Notes: a model not told the origin generated them from the sequence alone. Shown: positions 26,341 to 37,163, counted from the first letter of the stretch. The stretch: 64,000 nucleotides of DNA from Nitratireductor luteus (GCF_026162365.1 NZ_JAOANW010000004.1:124001-188000); one strand, 5' to 3'. Made by a program: numbers and translations.

Positions 26341-27101
26341 TACATGTCCTTCATTGCGCGCAGTTTTCTTACGATGAGTGGTATCAGGGCCACAAGGGCG
26401 AGCGCGGCAAAGGCCAGGGTGATCTGGGGGGTGACAAGGTCCGCCACCTCGAGATCCTTCCCGGACGCGGCCGCGGCAATCAGAACACTCTCGAGTCCCC
26501 GCCCCAGATAGGCATAGGCGAAGGTGCCGGGCATGATGCCGAGGGCTGTCGCAGCGACATAGGTTCTCACCCGGATATCGAACAGCGCGGGGGCCAGGTT
26601 CACGACCCAGAACGGAAAGACAGGCGCCAGCCTCAGTACCAGCAGATAGCCGAAGGCGCCTTCTTCGAAACCGCGGGCAAGCTTTGCCGCCACGCCGCCG
26701 AGCCTCTGGCGCACGGTGTCGCGGAAGGCGCTGCGTGCCGCCAGGAACAGCGCGGTCGCTCCCGCCGTCGCCGCGACCACCACGAGGATACCGCCCAATA
26801 TCCAGCCGAAGAGGAAACCGCCGAAGATCGTCAGCACCGAGGCGGCGGGAAAGGACACGGCAACCGCCGCGGCATAAAAGAGCGCAAAGAGCGTCGGCGC
26901 GAGCAGGGAGTGGGCATCGACATAGGCCTTCAGCGCCTCCCGGCTTTCGGCGAGATAGGCCAGCGTCAGATACTGATGCAGACCGAGCACATAACCAAGC
27001 GCCAGACCCGCAACGATCAGCAGCGCCGGCAGGAAATGCCGCACGGCGCTGCGTTTTCCAGGTTGGGGATCCTTATCGGCGGGCATGGGTGCCATCGTCA
27101 T
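26340..27101 (-). CDS. TVP38/TMEM64 (VTT-domain) membrane protein
   Basis: 253 residues, about six hydrophobic helices. The VTT core is visible: FPAASVLTIFGGFLFGWILGG, then GATALFLAARSAFRDTV, and GYLLVLRLAPVFPFWVVNLAPALFDIRVRTYVAATALGIMPGTFAYAYLG. VTT proteins include scramblase-like and DedA relatives; the precise role in this operon is unknown. It is cotranscribed with the FAD oxidoreductase (one-base overlap), suggesting a membrane-linked redox function. Confidence 0.9.
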   Translation of the reverse strand: MTMAPMPADKDPQPGKRSAVRHFLPALLIVAGLALGYVLGLHQYLTLAYLAESREALKAYVDAHSLLAPTLFALFYAAAVAVSFPAASVLTIFGGFLFGWILGGILVVVAATAGATALFLAARSAFRDTVRQRLGGVAAKLARGFEEGAFGYLLVLRLAPVFPFWVVNLAPALFDIRVRTYVAATALGIMPGTFAYAYLGRGLESVLIAAAASGKDLEVADLVTPQITLAFAALALVALIPLIVRKLRAMKDM

Positions 27102-27246
27102 CCAGATAGGCCTCGTTGCTCAATAGCCGGGACCTACATGCGCTTTGTTGGCGCACGCCGCAATGTCCGGCGGGTAGCTCTCACTCCGTTTTGAGCGCCG
27201 ATTGCCGTGGCATCACCACCGCGTGAAGCCGGAGATAACAAATATC

Positions 27247-27279
27247 AAAGCCCACGCTAGAAATGCTAGCGTGGGCTTT
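27247..27279. terminator. Strong hairpin terminator downstream of doxX
   Basis: AAAGCCCACGCTAG and CTAGCGTGGGCTTT form a perfect 14-bp stem with a 5-base loop. It lies about 45 bp past the doxX stop on the minus strand. The flanks on both strands are A/T-rich, so it may work in both directions, insulating doxX from the TVP38 gene. Confidence 0.75.
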
Positions 27280-27324
27280 CACGACGTCGAGTTACAATAA
27301 GTTTATTGCGGCTATAGCGCCGAA

Positions 27325-27708
27325 TTAGCCTTTGCGGCCGTCTATCGACAGTTTGCCAGCGCCGAATCCGGCCAGGACCAGAAAGCCGCCGGTCATCGAA
27401 AGATTCTTCATGAACTGGATGGACTGCATCTGGTCGGCAAAGTCGAAATGGGCGACGAAACCGGAGCCCACAGTGAACAGTGCGAGCAGAATGGCAGCGA
27501 TGCGGGTCTGGTAGCCGACGGCCACCGCAAGGCCACCGAAAAGCTCCAATACGCCGACGAGCACGGCGGTGACCATCGGCAGCGGCAGCCCGATGCTTCC
27601 GAAATAACCGGCGGTGCCGGAAAGGCCGGTAAGCTTGCCATAGCCGGAAATGATGAAGATGAGCGCAAGCAGGATGCGGCCCGCAAGAACGAGAAGATTA
27701 TTGGACAT
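27325..27708 (-). CDS. DoxX-family membrane protein
   Basis: 127 residues from MSNNLLVLAGRILLALIFIISGYGKLTG, a typical DoxX start with the GYGKL motif, followed by three more helices (MVTAVLVGVLELFGGLAVAVGY; AAILLALFTVGSGFVAHF; NLSMTGGFLVLAGFG). DoxX proteins are small four-helix membrane proteins implicated in redox or thiol stress in some bacteria. A start five codons upstream is possible. Monocistronic by appearance. Confidence 0.88.
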   Translation of the reverse strand: MSNNLLVLAGRILLALIFIISGYGKLTGLSGTAGYFGSIGLPLPMVTAVLVGVLELFGGLAVAVGYQTRIAAILLALFTVGSGFVAHFDFADQMQSIQFMKNLSMTGGFLVLAGFGAGKLSIDGRKG

Positions 27709-27870
27709 GCGTTGCGATTCCATTTGTTGATAGAGCGGCGTTTTTTATGTGAGTTTGCCGCAATGCAAAACCGCTGATTTCATTGACGAACTGTTTATTA
27801 TCGACGCTTGTTACGTCCGGCGTGCGCTTCCCTTTTGGGGCGGGGCAATCGTATATGGAAGCGCCTGTTC

Positions 27871-27935
27871 CCCCACTCCGTCTCGGCCTTCGGCCGATCC
27901 GCCTCTCCCCTACAAGACGTGGGGAAGAGGAAGGG
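27871..27935. repeat. Intergenic palindromic repeat between doxX and fumC
   Basis: TCGGCC-TTC-GGCCGA is followed by CCTCTCCCC (27902-27910) facing GGGGAAGAGG (27921-27930). The 368-bp gap between doxX and fumC (27709-28076) has no convincing gene; short frames in it are low-complexity. The sequence style matches intergenic repeats common in mesorhizobia. Confidence 0.5.
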
Positions 27936-28076
27936 CGTCTCGCATCGCATCACGGCCGGCGTTTCCTCGCGAGGGGGCGGTGGACCGCGAAGCGGGACGG
28001 CGTGGGGGAAGAACCGACATATGCGATTGCTCTGCCTTTTGGGCTGAGCGCTGCGTTATCGGGCAGAGCAGAAGGG

Positions 28077-29468
28077 TTATTTGGGCGCGATCATGAGTTC
28101 CGGGCGCACCAGCCGGTCGTAATCTTCCTCCGACACATGCCCGCTCTTCAGCGCTTCCTCGCGCAAGGTGGTTCCGTTCTTGTGGGCCGACTTGGCGATC
28201 GCCGCCGCATTGTCGTAGCCGATGGCCGGCGCCAGCGCCGTCACCAGCATAAGCGAGCGCCTCATCAGATCGGCGATCCGTTCCTCGTCCGCCTCGATGC
28301 CCTTCACGCAATTGTCCGCAAAGGAGCGCATGGCGTCCGTGAGGATGCGGATCGATTGCAGCACCGCATTGGCGATGACGGGCTTGAATACGTTGAGTTC
28401 GAAATGGCCCTGGCTGGCCGCACAGCTCACCGTCGTCTGGTTGCCCATCACCTGGGTCGCCACCATGGTAAGCGCTTCCGCCTGGGTCGGGTTCACCTTG
28501 CCTGGCATGATGGAAGAGCCGGGCTCGTTTTCCGGCAGTTTCAGTTCGCCCAGCCCCGAGCGCGGGCCGGAACCGAGAAAGCGGATATCGTTGGCGATTT
28601 TGAACAGGTCGGCGGCCAGCGCGTTGAGCGCGCCGTGGAACGCATTGAGCGCGCCGTGGCTCGCCAGCGCCTCGAACTTGTTTTCGGCCGTGCGGAAGGG
28701 CAGGCCGGTGATCGTGGCCACCTTGTCGGCAAAGGCCTTGTCGAAGCCGACAGGCGCGTTGAGCCCGGTGCCCACCGCTGTGCCGCCCTGAGCAAGCGCA
28801 TAGACGTCGCCCAGCGCGTGCTCGATGCGCTTCGCACCGAGCTTCAGGGCCGCGACGTAACCGGAGAATTCCTGGCCCAGCGTCAATGGCGTCGCATCCT
28901 GCGTGTGGGTGCGGCCGATCTTGACGATCTTGTCGAAGGCGCTTGCCTTCTCTTCCAGTGTCTCTGTCAGATGGGCGAGGGAAGGCAGAAGCTCGCGCGC
29001 CGCCTCGCGGGCGGCCGCGATATGCATGGCCGTGGGGAACGTATCGTTGGACGACTGTCCCATGTTCACGTGGTCGTTGGGGTGGACGGGCTTCTTGGAG
29101 CCCATCTCGCCGCCCAGCATCTCGATGGCGCGGTTGGAGATCACCTCATTGGCATTCATATTGGACTGCGTGCCGGACCCGGTCTGCCAGACGACAAGGG
29201 GGAAATGATCATCGAGCTTGCCGTCGACCACTTCCCTGGCCGCTGCGACCATGGCTTCGCCAATCTTGGCGTCGAGCTTGCCGAGGTCCAGATTCACCTC
29301 GGCGGCCGCCTGCTTGACAATCCCCAGCGCCCTGACCAGCGGCACCGGCATCTTTTCCGTGCCGATGCGGAAATTGGTGAGCGAACGCTGCGTTTGCGCG
29401 CCCCAATAACGATCGGAGGCTACCTCCAGAGGGCCAAAAGTGTCGGTTTCAGTCCGGGTCTTCGCCAT
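28077..29468 (-). CDS. fumC: Class II fumarate hydratase
   Basis: Interconverts fumarate and malate in the TCA cycle. The signature [15 protein letters not shown] carries the flexible catalytic Ser loop; [33 protein letters not shown] and [20 protein letters not shown] are the other conserved segments. 463 residues, normal. GGAG precedes the ATG by about seven bases. Iron-independent, so it works under oxidative or iron-limited conditions. Confidence 0.97.
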   Translation of the reverse strand: MAKTRTETDTFGPLEVASDRYWGAQTQRSLTNFRIGTEKMPVPLVRALGIVKQAAAEVNLDLGKLDAKIGEAMVAAAREVVDGKLDDHFPLVVWQTGSGTQSNMNANEVISNRAIEMLGGEMGSKKPVHPNDHVNMGQSSNDTFPTAMHIAAAREAARELLPSLAHLTETLEEKASAFDKIVKIGRTHTQDATPLTLGQEFSGYVAALKLGAKRIEHALGDVYALAQGGTAVGTGLNAPVGFDKAFADKVATITGLPFRTAENKFEALASHGALNAFHGALNALAADLFKIANDIRFLGSGPRSGLGELKLPENEPGSSIMPGKVNPTQAEALTMVATQVMGNQTTVSCAASQGHFELNVFKPVIANAVLQSIRILTDAMRSFADNCVKGIEADEERIADLMRRSLMLVTALAPAIGYDNAAAIAKSAHKNGTTLREEALKSGHVSEEDYDRLVRPELMIAPK

Positions 29469-29654
29469 GCATTAACTCCATGATCCGCAGCGTCGTCGCG
29501 TAGCCTTTAATGACGATATAGGCGCGTCTTTGCAACGGTGCGATGGCGCAGGGCGGTCGGGTGAAGAACAATATTCCTTCTTCCGCCACACGCCATGGCG
29601 CAGGGACCGGGGATCGGTACGACGCTGAATGCAGAAGAAGGTGCGTGGGCATAC

Positions 29655-29775
29655 GAAAAAGCCCGCTGCCGGGAGGAGGTGGCAGCGGGCTTCAATTCGA
29701 TTGCGGTGCGGGAGGAGGTGCACCGCTTTCGGTATCGGCATCGCATCTGGGAGGAGTAGATGGCCGATAACCAGA
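29655..29775 (-). ncRNA. Small RNA with three CUCCUCCC-loop hairpins (cuckoo/CcsR-like)
   Basis: Read on the minus strand, three hairpins follow each other: CATCT-loop-AGATG (29762 to 29744), GCGGTGC-loop-GCACCGC (29726 to 29703), and AAGCCCGCTGCC-loop-GGCAGCGGGCTT (29692 to 29659) followed by five Us as an intrinsic terminator. The loops are ACUCCUCCC, ACCUCCUCCC and ACCUCCUCCC, complementary to Shine-Dalgarno sequences. This is the arrangement described for the alphaproteobacterial cuckoo RNAs and the stress-induced CcsR RNAs of Rhodobacter. The 5' end is not defined; a weak upstream stem (CCAG/CTGG near 29771-29793) may belong to it. It fills most of the gap between fumC and groEL. Confidence 0.85.
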
Positions 29776-29951
29776 TAGATAAATCTTCCTGGCCCGCAGC
29801 ACCATGCCCATTTTCGAATACCAGACCTGCGCGTGCTGCATTGCACAATCGCATCGCCGTGGCGGGGGGCGACCGGTAACCGCGGGCCACCGGCGGCTTT
29901 CGGCAGTCATCAGGGTGAAAAGAATTTACAATAAAATCAAATATTTAAACA

Positions 29952-29978
29952 GAAAGGGCGCCACGAGGGCGCCCTTTC
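29952..29978 (-). terminator. groESL terminator
   Basis: GAAAGGGCGCC and GGCGCCCTTTC form an 11-bp stem with a 5-base loop, 27 bp past the groEL stop, followed on the minus strand by a U/A-rich stretch. Confidence 0.75.
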
Positions 29979-30004
29979 GTATCAATGGTTCCGAACAGCC
30001 AGGC

Positions 30005-31708
<1,704 letters not shown>

Positions 31709-31711
31709 TTA

Positions 31712-32008
31712 TCAGCCGATGATGCCCATGATGTCGCTCTCCTTCATGATGAGGAGATCTTCGCCGTTGAGCTTGACTTCGGTGCCGGACCACTTGCCGA
31801 AGAGAACGCGGTCGCCTTCCTTCACGTCGAGCGGAACCAGCTTGCCTGCCTCGTCGCGCGCGCCGGAGCCGATGGCGATGATTTCGCCTTCCTGCGGCTT
31901 CTCCTTGGCGGTATCGGGGATGATGATGCCGCCGGACGTCTTCTCCTCGGATTCTACCCGACGTACGACCACACGGTCATGGAGCGGGCGAAAATTCGTC
32001 TTGGCCAT
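31712..32008 (-). CDS. groS: 10-kDa co-chaperonin GroES
   Basis: 98 residues from [43 protein letters not shown], the classic GroES start including the mobile loop ([12 protein letters not shown]). Caps the GroEL ring. An upstream in-frame Met that adds 15 residues is rejected by family length. The CIRCE element lies 64-90 bp upstream. Confidence 0.98.
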   Translation of the reverse strand: MAKTNFRPLHDRVVVRRVESEEKTSGGIIIPDTAKEKPQEGEIIAIGSGARDEAGKLVPLDVKEGDRVLFGKWSGTEVKLNGEDLLIMKESDIMGIIG

Positions 32009-32071
32009 GTTTTGAACCCTTGATTCGGATGATGAAATAGGTTTTCCCTCCACCGGCGCTGCCGGATGGCA

Positions 32072-32098
32072 TTAGCACTCACCTATCGAGAGTGCTAA
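32072..32098. promoter_or_regulatory. CIRCE element (HrcA operator) of groESL
   Basis: TTAGCACTC, nine bases, GAGTGCTAA: an exact match to the CIRCE consensus. It lies between the predicted promoter and groES, the usual position for HrcA repression relieved by heat. Confidence 0.97.
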
Positions 32099-32107
32099 TG
32101 CGGGCCT

Positions 32108-32136
32108 GAAATAGTGACGGCGGCGGAGAGAGTCAA
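32108..32136 (-). promoter_or_regulatory. groESL sigma-70-type promoter
   Basis: On the minus strand TTGACT, 17-base spacer, TATTTC, ending ten bases upstream of CIRCE. The spacing is ideal and CIRCE would cover the transcription start. Confidence 0.65.
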
Positions 32137-32145
32137 GACAACCGT

Positions 32146-32784
32146 TCAGACCGGACGTGTGAACTGTCCCCGCTCCGCCTCCACCACCGGCCGCATCGCG
32201 CAGCCTTCAATGTGATCGTTGACGAGCCCCATTGCCTGCATGAAGGCATAAATGGTGGTGGGGCCGACGAAGGACCAGCCCCGCTTTTTCAGATCCTTCG
32301 AGATGCGCGCCGAAACATCCGTCCTGGGATTGGCCATCAGCGTGGGAAAGTCCAGCAGCGCCGGGCGCGCATCCGGCCCCGGCTCATGCCGCCAGAAATA
32401 GCGCGCCAGCGAACCGAACTCCCGGCGCAGTTCGATGGCGCGCTGGGCGTTGTTGATCGTCGAGCGTATCTTGCCGCCATGGCGCACGATGCCGGCATTG
32501 GTCAGAAGCCGGTCCACATCCTCGTCCGTGAAGCGCGCCACCCGCTCAAAGTCGAACCCTTCGAAGGCTTCGCGGAAGTTCTCCCGCTTGCGCAGGATCG
32601 TGAGCCAGGAAAGGCCGGACTGGAAGCCTTCCAGGCACAGCTTCTCGAACAGACGGATATCGTCGTCGACGGGGCGGCCCCACTCGTTGTCGTGATAGGC
32701 CAGGTAGTCCGGCAGGTTCGCGTGCCAGAAGCATCGCGTCTTCCCGTCAGGCCCTTCGATCAACCCCGTCCGCTCGTCGCTCAT
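32146..32784 (-). CDS. tag: DNA-3-methyladenine glycosylase I
   Basis: Removes 3-methyladenine from alkylated DNA. RCFWHANLPDYLAYHDNEWGRPV, LFEKLCLEGFQSGLSWLTILRKRENFREAF, and GWSFVGPTTIYAFMQAMGLVNDH are signature segments. The zinc-binding Cys/His residues of Tag (Cys near the N-terminus, His17-like, and the C-terminal DHxxGC motif seen here as NDHIEGC) are present. 212 residues, slightly longer than the E. coli enzyme. Confidence 0.95.
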   Translation of the reverse strand: MSDERTGLIEGPDGKTRCFWHANLPDYLAYHDNEWGRPVDDDIRLFEKLCLEGFQSGLSWLTILRKRENFREAFEGFDFERVARFTDEDVDRLLTNAGIVRHGGKIRSTINNAQRAIELRREFGSLARYFWRHEPGPDARPALLDFPTLMANPRTDVSARISKDLKKRGWSFVGPTTIYAFMQAMGLVNDHIEGCAMRPVVEAERGQFTRPV

Positions 32785-33056
32785 ATAACCGTCCTCTGAT
32801 GGTTAACGCATAAAATCAGTCATTTAACGGCCGGTTCACCAGCTTTCTGAACCGCCGGGTAACCACGCCAAATGGTTTTGCCGTTCTATCGCATTTTATG
32901 GATGCGGATTCACCATTCGCTTGCCGCCGCCGATGCAGCATCCTGACACGGATTGACGGGAGAACCGCTTTTTCCGTCCGCCGCCACCCGTTTCCCGCGC
33001 CAGATTGCGGGAAGCGTCCTGAAGGCAACCGCGTCGAATAGTAGGAAGTACGTCAA

Positions 33057-33875
33057 ATGAAGCCATTTCTGTGTGCCGCCGGCCTTGTGGCCGTGCTGCT
33101 TTCACCCTGGGGGGCCCAGGCGCAGAACCGCTACGTCGAGCGCCCGCCGGTTCTGGTCAGTCCCGATCTGTCCGCCCCGTGGGTGATGCAGCTTCGCTCC
33201 GTGCCCGCCGAGGCGCAGGCGCGCTACCGCGCCCGGCAGGCCGAACAATATGGCCGCTATGAGGAGAGCCAGCGCCAGATGCAGCGCCGCGTTCCCGTGG
33301 CGCAGCCCCGCCAAGTCGAGCGGCAACGGGCTTTCCCGCCCGCCCCGCAGCGATTGCACACCGCTGCCGTTGCGCCGCGCGCGCCGCAGCAGCCCGATGG
33401 TCGCCCCGATAGCCGTCTGGACCCGAAATTCCTGCCGCAGGAAGTGAATTACGACGGACCGCACAAGCCCGGCACCATCGTTGTCGATACCGGCCAGCGC
33501 TTTCTCTATCTCGTCCAGCCGGGCGGCAAGGCGCGCCGCTATGGCGTCGGCGTTGGCAAGGAGGGCTTCTCCTGGTCGGGCACCGAGAAAATCTCGCAGA
33601 AGCGCGAATGGCCCGATTGGCGCCCGCCGGCCGAGATGATCGCCCGCGAAAAGAAGAAGGGCCGCATCCTGCCCGCGCATATGAAGGGCGGACCGTCCAA
33701 TCCCCTCGGCGCGCGCGCTCTTTACCTTGGCTCCACGCTGTACCGGATACATGGCACCAACGCGCCCTGGACCATCGGCCGCGCCGTATCGTCCGGCTGC
33801 ATCCGGATGCGCAACGAAGACGTGACCGACCTCTACAACCGTGTCCAGGTAGGCACCAAGGTCGTCGTCATCTGA
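33057..33875 (+). CDS. L,D-transpeptidase (YkuD), exported
   Basis: Forms or modifies L,D-crosslinks in peptidoglycan, or attaches envelope proteins to it. Signal peptide MKPFLCAAGLVAVLLSPWGAQA, then a Gln/Arg/Pro-rich region (about residues 40-130), then the YkuD domain beginning GTIVVDTGQRFLYLVQPGGKA. The catalytic motif HGTN...SSGCIRM has His232 and Cys248. 272 residues. A hairpin terminator follows. Rhizobiales encode many YkuD paralogues and the specific role is not assignable. Confidence 0.95.
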   Translation: MKPFLCAAGLVAVLLSPWGAQAQNRYVERPPVLVSPDLSAPWVMQLRSVPAEAQARYRARQAEQYGRYEESQRQMQRRVPVAQPRQVERQRAFPPAPQRLHTAAVAPRAPQQPDGRPDSRLDPKFLPQEVNYDGPHKPGTIVVDTGQRFLYLVQPGGKARRYGVGVGKEGFSWSGTEKISQKREWPDWRPPAEMIAREKKKGRILPAHMKGGPSNPLGARALYLGSTLYRIHGTNAPWTIGRAVSSGCIRMRNEDVTDLYNRVQVGTKVVVI

Positions 33876-33922
33876 TCGTCGAACGGGGGATGCCCGGCGC
33901 GGGGACCGCCGGGCACACGGAG

Positions 33923-33956
33923 AAGGGCGGCGCCTCGGGGAAGCGCCGCCCTTTTT
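33923..33956 (+). terminator. Intrinsic terminator of the L,D-transpeptidase gene
   Basis: AAGGGCGGCGC and GCGCCGCCCTT pair around a 9-base loop and are followed by a T-run (TTTTT), 48 bp after the stop. Confidence 0.85.
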
Positions 33957-34000
33957 CATGTTCGTTGATGCGCCCGGGAGACGGCGAAGCTCCCACCTAG

Positions 34001-34162
34001 TCATCCCGGCCGACCGCAGGGAGAGCCGGGACCCATTGGAAGAATATCAGGGAGCGCGGCCCGGTCCTCGCCCGAACGCATTTCAACATCGGCAGCCCCT
34101 TCTGCGGAAACCGGCCGCGCCTCTCAATAGGTCCCGGCTCTCCCTGCGGTCGGCCGGGATGA
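34001..34162. repeat. 162-bp dispersed repeat with long terminal inverted ends, copy B
   Basis: Begins TCATCCCGGCCGACCGCAGG and ends with its inverse (CGGTCGGCCGGGATGA). This is the same element as 10507-10669 in the opposite orientation. It fills most of the 332-bp gap between the transpeptidase and glcF; nothing else is visible there apart from the terminator. Confidence 0.75.
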
Positions 34163-34207
34163 CGGGACAGAGGCTTTGCGTTCTCCAAAATACATTGACG
34201 GAAGCCC

Positions 34208-35512
34208 TCACAACGCAATCACATCCGGCTTCGGCCCGCCATAGGCCCAGTCGAGCAGCTGCACCGTATGCAGGATGGGTATCGCGGTCCCGCCGGCGAT
34301 CTGCGTGATGCAGCCGATATTGCCGGTGGCGATGGCCTTGGCCCCGGTCGCCTCGATATTCCGCACCTTCCGGTCGCGCAGCCTGGCTGAAATCTCCGGC
34401 TGCATGATGTTGTAGGTGCCGGCGGAGCCGCAGCACAGATGCCCTTCGCGCGGCTCCTTGATTGTGAAGCCGGCGGCTTTCAGGAGATCACGCGGCTGGC
34501 GTGTGATCTTCTGGCCGTGCTGCATCGAGCAGGCCGAGTGGTAGGCGACCTCCAGTCCCGGCTCGATCGCGGGTCCAGGCAGGTCGAGCGTGGCGAGGAA
34601 CTCAGTCACGTCCTTGGCCAGCGCCGAGACCCGCGCAGCCTTGTCCGCATTGGTGGGATCGAGCCGCAGCATATGGCCGTAATCCTTGATCGTCGTGCCG
34701 CAGCCCGACGCGGTGATGATGATGGCGTTGAGGCCGCCCCCCTCGATCTCCCGGGTCCAGGCATCGACATTGCGGCGCGCGAAGGCAAGCGCCTCTTCCT
34801 CGCGGCCCATATGGTGGACAAGCGCCCCGCAGCAGCCCTCGCCTTGCGGCACCACCGTCTCGATGCCCAGACGCTTGAGCAGGCGGATCGTCGCCGCGTT
34901 GATCTCCGGATCGAGCACGGATTGCGCGCAGCCCGTCAGCAGCGCCACGCGGCCGCGCCTGGCGCCTTCCGCTTCATGCCGCCCCGGCTTGGTAGTCTTC
35001 GCTGGTGCGGGTACGTGCGAGGGCGCCAGCGCCAGCATCGCGCCCAGCGGTTTCAGGCCGGGAATAGCCCGCAACAACGGCGCAAAGGGACGGCCGAGCT
35101 TCGCCAGCCTGAGCGCGGCGCGAAACCGGCCCGGATAGGGCAGCACCCGCGCCAGCACGGCGCGTATCGCCCGGTCGGGCAGGGGGCGCTTGTATGTCTT
35201 TTCGATATGCGCCCGCGCATGGTCGACCAGATGCATGTAGTCGACGCCCGAGGGACAGGTGGTCACGCAAGCAAGGCACGAAAGGCAGCGGTCGATATGG
35301 GTGACCACCTCCTCGTCCGCCGGTCTGCCATTCTCCAGCATGTCCTTGATGAGATAGATGCGCCCGCGCGGACTGTCGAGCTCGTTGCCGAGCTCGACAT
35401 AGGTCGGGCATGTGGCCGTGCAAAACCCGCAATGCACGCATTTGCGCAGGATCTGCTCCGATTCCGCGACATGGGGATCGGCAAGCTGCTCGGCCGTGAA
35501 ATTGGTCTGCAT
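34208..35512 (-). CDS. glcF: Glycolate oxidase iron-sulfur subunit
   Basis: 434 residues. Two ferredoxin-like clusters near the N-terminus (CVHCGFCTATCPTY and CLSCLACVTTCPSG) and two CCG-type domains (GCCGALVHHMG and CSMQHG...CCGSAGTYN). Carries electrons from the flavin subunits to the membrane quinone pool. Last gene of the glcD-HNH-AbrB-glcE-DUF4870-glcF unit, seven bases after the small membrane protein. Confidence 0.96.
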   Translation of the reverse strand: MQTNFTAEQLADPHVAESEQILRKCVHCGFCTATCPTYVELGNELDSPRGRIYLIKDMLENGRPADEEVVTHIDRCLSCLACVTTCPSGVDYMHLVDHARAHIEKTYKRPLPDRAIRAVLARVLPYPGRFRAALRLAKLGRPFAPLLRAIPGLKPLGAMLALAPSHVPAPAKTTKPGRHEAEGARRGRVALLTGCAQSVLDPEINAATIRLLKRLGIETVVPQGEGCCGALVHHMGREEEALAFARRNVDAWTREIEGGGLNAIIITASGCGTTIKDYGHMLRLDPTNADKAARVSALAKDVTEFLATLDLPGPAIEPGLEVAYHSACSMQHGQKITRQPRDLLKAAGFTIKEPREGHLCCGSAGTYNIMQPEISARLRDRKVRNIEATGAKAIATGNIGCITQIAGGTAIPILHTVQLLDWAYGGPKPDVIAL

Positions 35513-35518
35513 ATGTGG

Positions 35519-35899
35519 TTACAAAATCCAGCTTTGAGGGTTCTTGATCGCCTCGCGGCGGCTTACGGCCTGCAGGCCGATGACGATGCGCACGACGGCC
35601 CAGATGACCACGGCCAGAAGCAGCAGGAATCCGATGCCGATCACCATCAGGATGGCGGATATCAGGCCGAAAAGGATGCCGATCCAGAAGGTGCGGATTG
35701 CCCAGGTGTAGTGCGTTTCCACCCACGCTTCCGATTTGTCGCGGTTGATATAGGCTAGCACGATGCCGACCAGCGCCGAAATGCCGATGACGAAGCTGGC
35801 GAGATAAAGAACGTAGATGACCTGAATGTTCGTGGGCCCCGGCTCTAGCCAGCCGTCGGTCTTGCGCGGCGGTGTTGGGTCGGTGTTCGTTTCGCTCAT
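35519..35899 (-). CDS. DUF4870-like membrane protein
   Basis: 126 residues with three hydrophobic helices (IQVIYVLYLASFVIGISALVGIVLAYI; WAIRTFWIGILFGLISAILMVIGIG; FLLLLAVVIWAVVRIVIGLQAV), matching the TIM44/DUF4870-type small membrane proteins. The NIQVIYVLYLASF and GLQAVSRREAIKNPQSW segments are well conserved in rhizobia. ATG at 35899 has GGGAGAAG upstream. It is embedded between glcE and glcF and may help membrane association of the oxidase, but this is inference. Confidence 0.85.
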   Translation of the reverse strand: MSETNTDPTPPRKTDGWLEPGPTNIQVIYVLYLASFVIGISALVGIVLAYINRDKSEAWVETHYTWAIRTFWIGILFGLISAILMVIGIGFLLLLAVVIWAVVRIVIGLQAVSRREAIKNPQSWIL

Positions 35900-35936
35900 A
35901 TCGCTTCTCCCGGGCTTGAAACACGCTGCCACTCTA

Positions 35937-37163
35937 TCACGCTCTCGACTCTCGGCCATCCGGGCCGATCATCCGCCCCGGGTTGAGAACGTTCCGGGGG
36001 TCGAACTGCTCCTTCAGCCTCCGGGAAAGTGCTGCAAGCGCCGGCGGCTGCGGCTGGAAGACGGGCAGGGCGGCGCGCAGGCTTTCCGGCGCGCGCACCA
36101 GCGTGGCAAAGCCTCCGCCGAAATGACCGAGCAGCCTGCGCAATATCGCCGCCTCCGGATCGGCCTCCATGCGCAGCCAGATCAAGCCGCCCTGCCAGTC
36201 GTAATAGGCATTGGCGCCTGCCGCGCGGCGAAAGGCATCGACCAGCCGATGGCCTACCGTCGGCGCGACCGATACCCGCCACACCGGCGCATCCGACCCG
36301 CCGGCGAATGGCGCCACATCGCGGATTTCACGCCAGAGCCGCCGGCTGTCGTCCACCTCGATCGTTTCCCCCGCCCCATACGGCTTCAACAGGCGGGCCA
36401 GGAGATCGATGCGGTAGTCGACCGAGGGCCCGAAACCCTCGACCCGCAGAACCGTGGAAGCCGCCGAAAGCGCCCCGCCGAGAAACCGCCCCACAATGCC
36501 CTCCGGCAGATGCGCCGCGCTGGAAACTTCGCCACTCGATCCCATCGCTTCCGCCATGGCGCCGGCCGCCTCGGCATCGTCCAACCCGGCCAGCACGAAT
36601 GTCCGCTCCGTCTCGCTCGCCGGCAGCACCTTGAACGTGACATCCGTCACCACCGCCAGCGTGCCCCATGAGCCCGCCAGTCCCTTGGACAGGTCGTAGC
36701 CCGTGACGTTCTTCACCACCCGCCCGCCGGATTTGAAATTTTCGCCGCGTCCCGAGACGGCATGGATGCCCAGCACATGATCACGCGCCGCCCCGGCCTT
36801 GATGCGCCGCGGCCCCGACAGATTGGCGCCCAGCATCCCCCCGACCGTCCCGCGCCCGGCTTCCTGGCCGAGCAACGGCCCATAATCGATAGGCTCGAAA
36901 TCGAACCGCTGATGGTGCCGGCTCAGCAGTGCCTCGACCTCGGCCACCGGCGTTCCCGCCTTTGCCGAAAGGACCAGCTCCTCCGGCTCATACAGCGTGA
37001 CGCCGGAAAGCTGCGAAAGATCGAGCCTATGCGCCGCCTGCACCGGCCGGCCGATGCCGCGCTTGGACCCGTGACCGGTGATTTCCAGCGACGTCTCTTC
37101 GTCGGCTGCCCATTGGACGGTTTCCAGTACGGCTTCTGCGGTGGTGGGGGTGAAGATAGTCAC
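35937..37163 (-). CDS. glcE: Glycolate oxidase FAD-binding subunit
   Basis: 408 residues. FAD-binding (PCMH) domain: LEITGHGSKRGIGRPVQAAHRLDLSQLSGV, RGTVGGMLGANLSGPRR, and SGGRVVKNVTGYDLSKGLAGSWGTLAVVTDVTFKVLP, which are GlcE hallmarks. It starts with GTG, overlapping the stop of the AbrB-like gene (GTGA). About 51 bp resembling its 5' end (82% identical by hand count) occur again at 37480-37530, upstream of the AbrB-like gene. Works with GlcD and GlcF to oxidise glycolate to glyoxylate. Confidence 0.95.
   Translation of the reverse strand: MTIFTPTTAEAVLETVQWAADEETSLEITGHGSKRGIGRPVQAAHRLDLSQLSGVTLYEPEELVLSAKAGTPVAEVEALLSRHHQRFDFEPIDYGPLLGQEAGRGTVGGMLGANLSGPRRIKAGAARDHVLGIHAVSGRGENFKSGGRVVKNVTGYDLSKGLAGSWGTLAVVTDVTFKVLPASETERTFVLAGLDDAEAAGAMAEAMGSSGEVSSAAHLPEGIVGRFLGGALSAASTVLRVEGFGPSVDYRIDLLARLLKPYGAGETIEVDDSRRLWREIRDVAPFAGGSDAPVWRVSVAPTVGHRLVDAFRRAAGANAYYDWQGGLIWLRMEADPEAAILRRLLGHFGGGFATLVRAPESLRAALPVFQPQPPALAALSRRLKEQFDPRNVLNPGRMIGPDGRESRA

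Noticed and set aside
27783..29483. A 566-codon plus-strand frame opposite fumC
   Set aside because: Mirror image of fumC codon bias, Arg/His-rich translation without family resemblance; fumC is unambiguous.
29507..29890. Small protein genes on the minus strand over the small-RNA locus
   Set aside because: Translations are Arg/Ala/Pro-rich without conservation signs and the region is explained by hairpins and a terminator.
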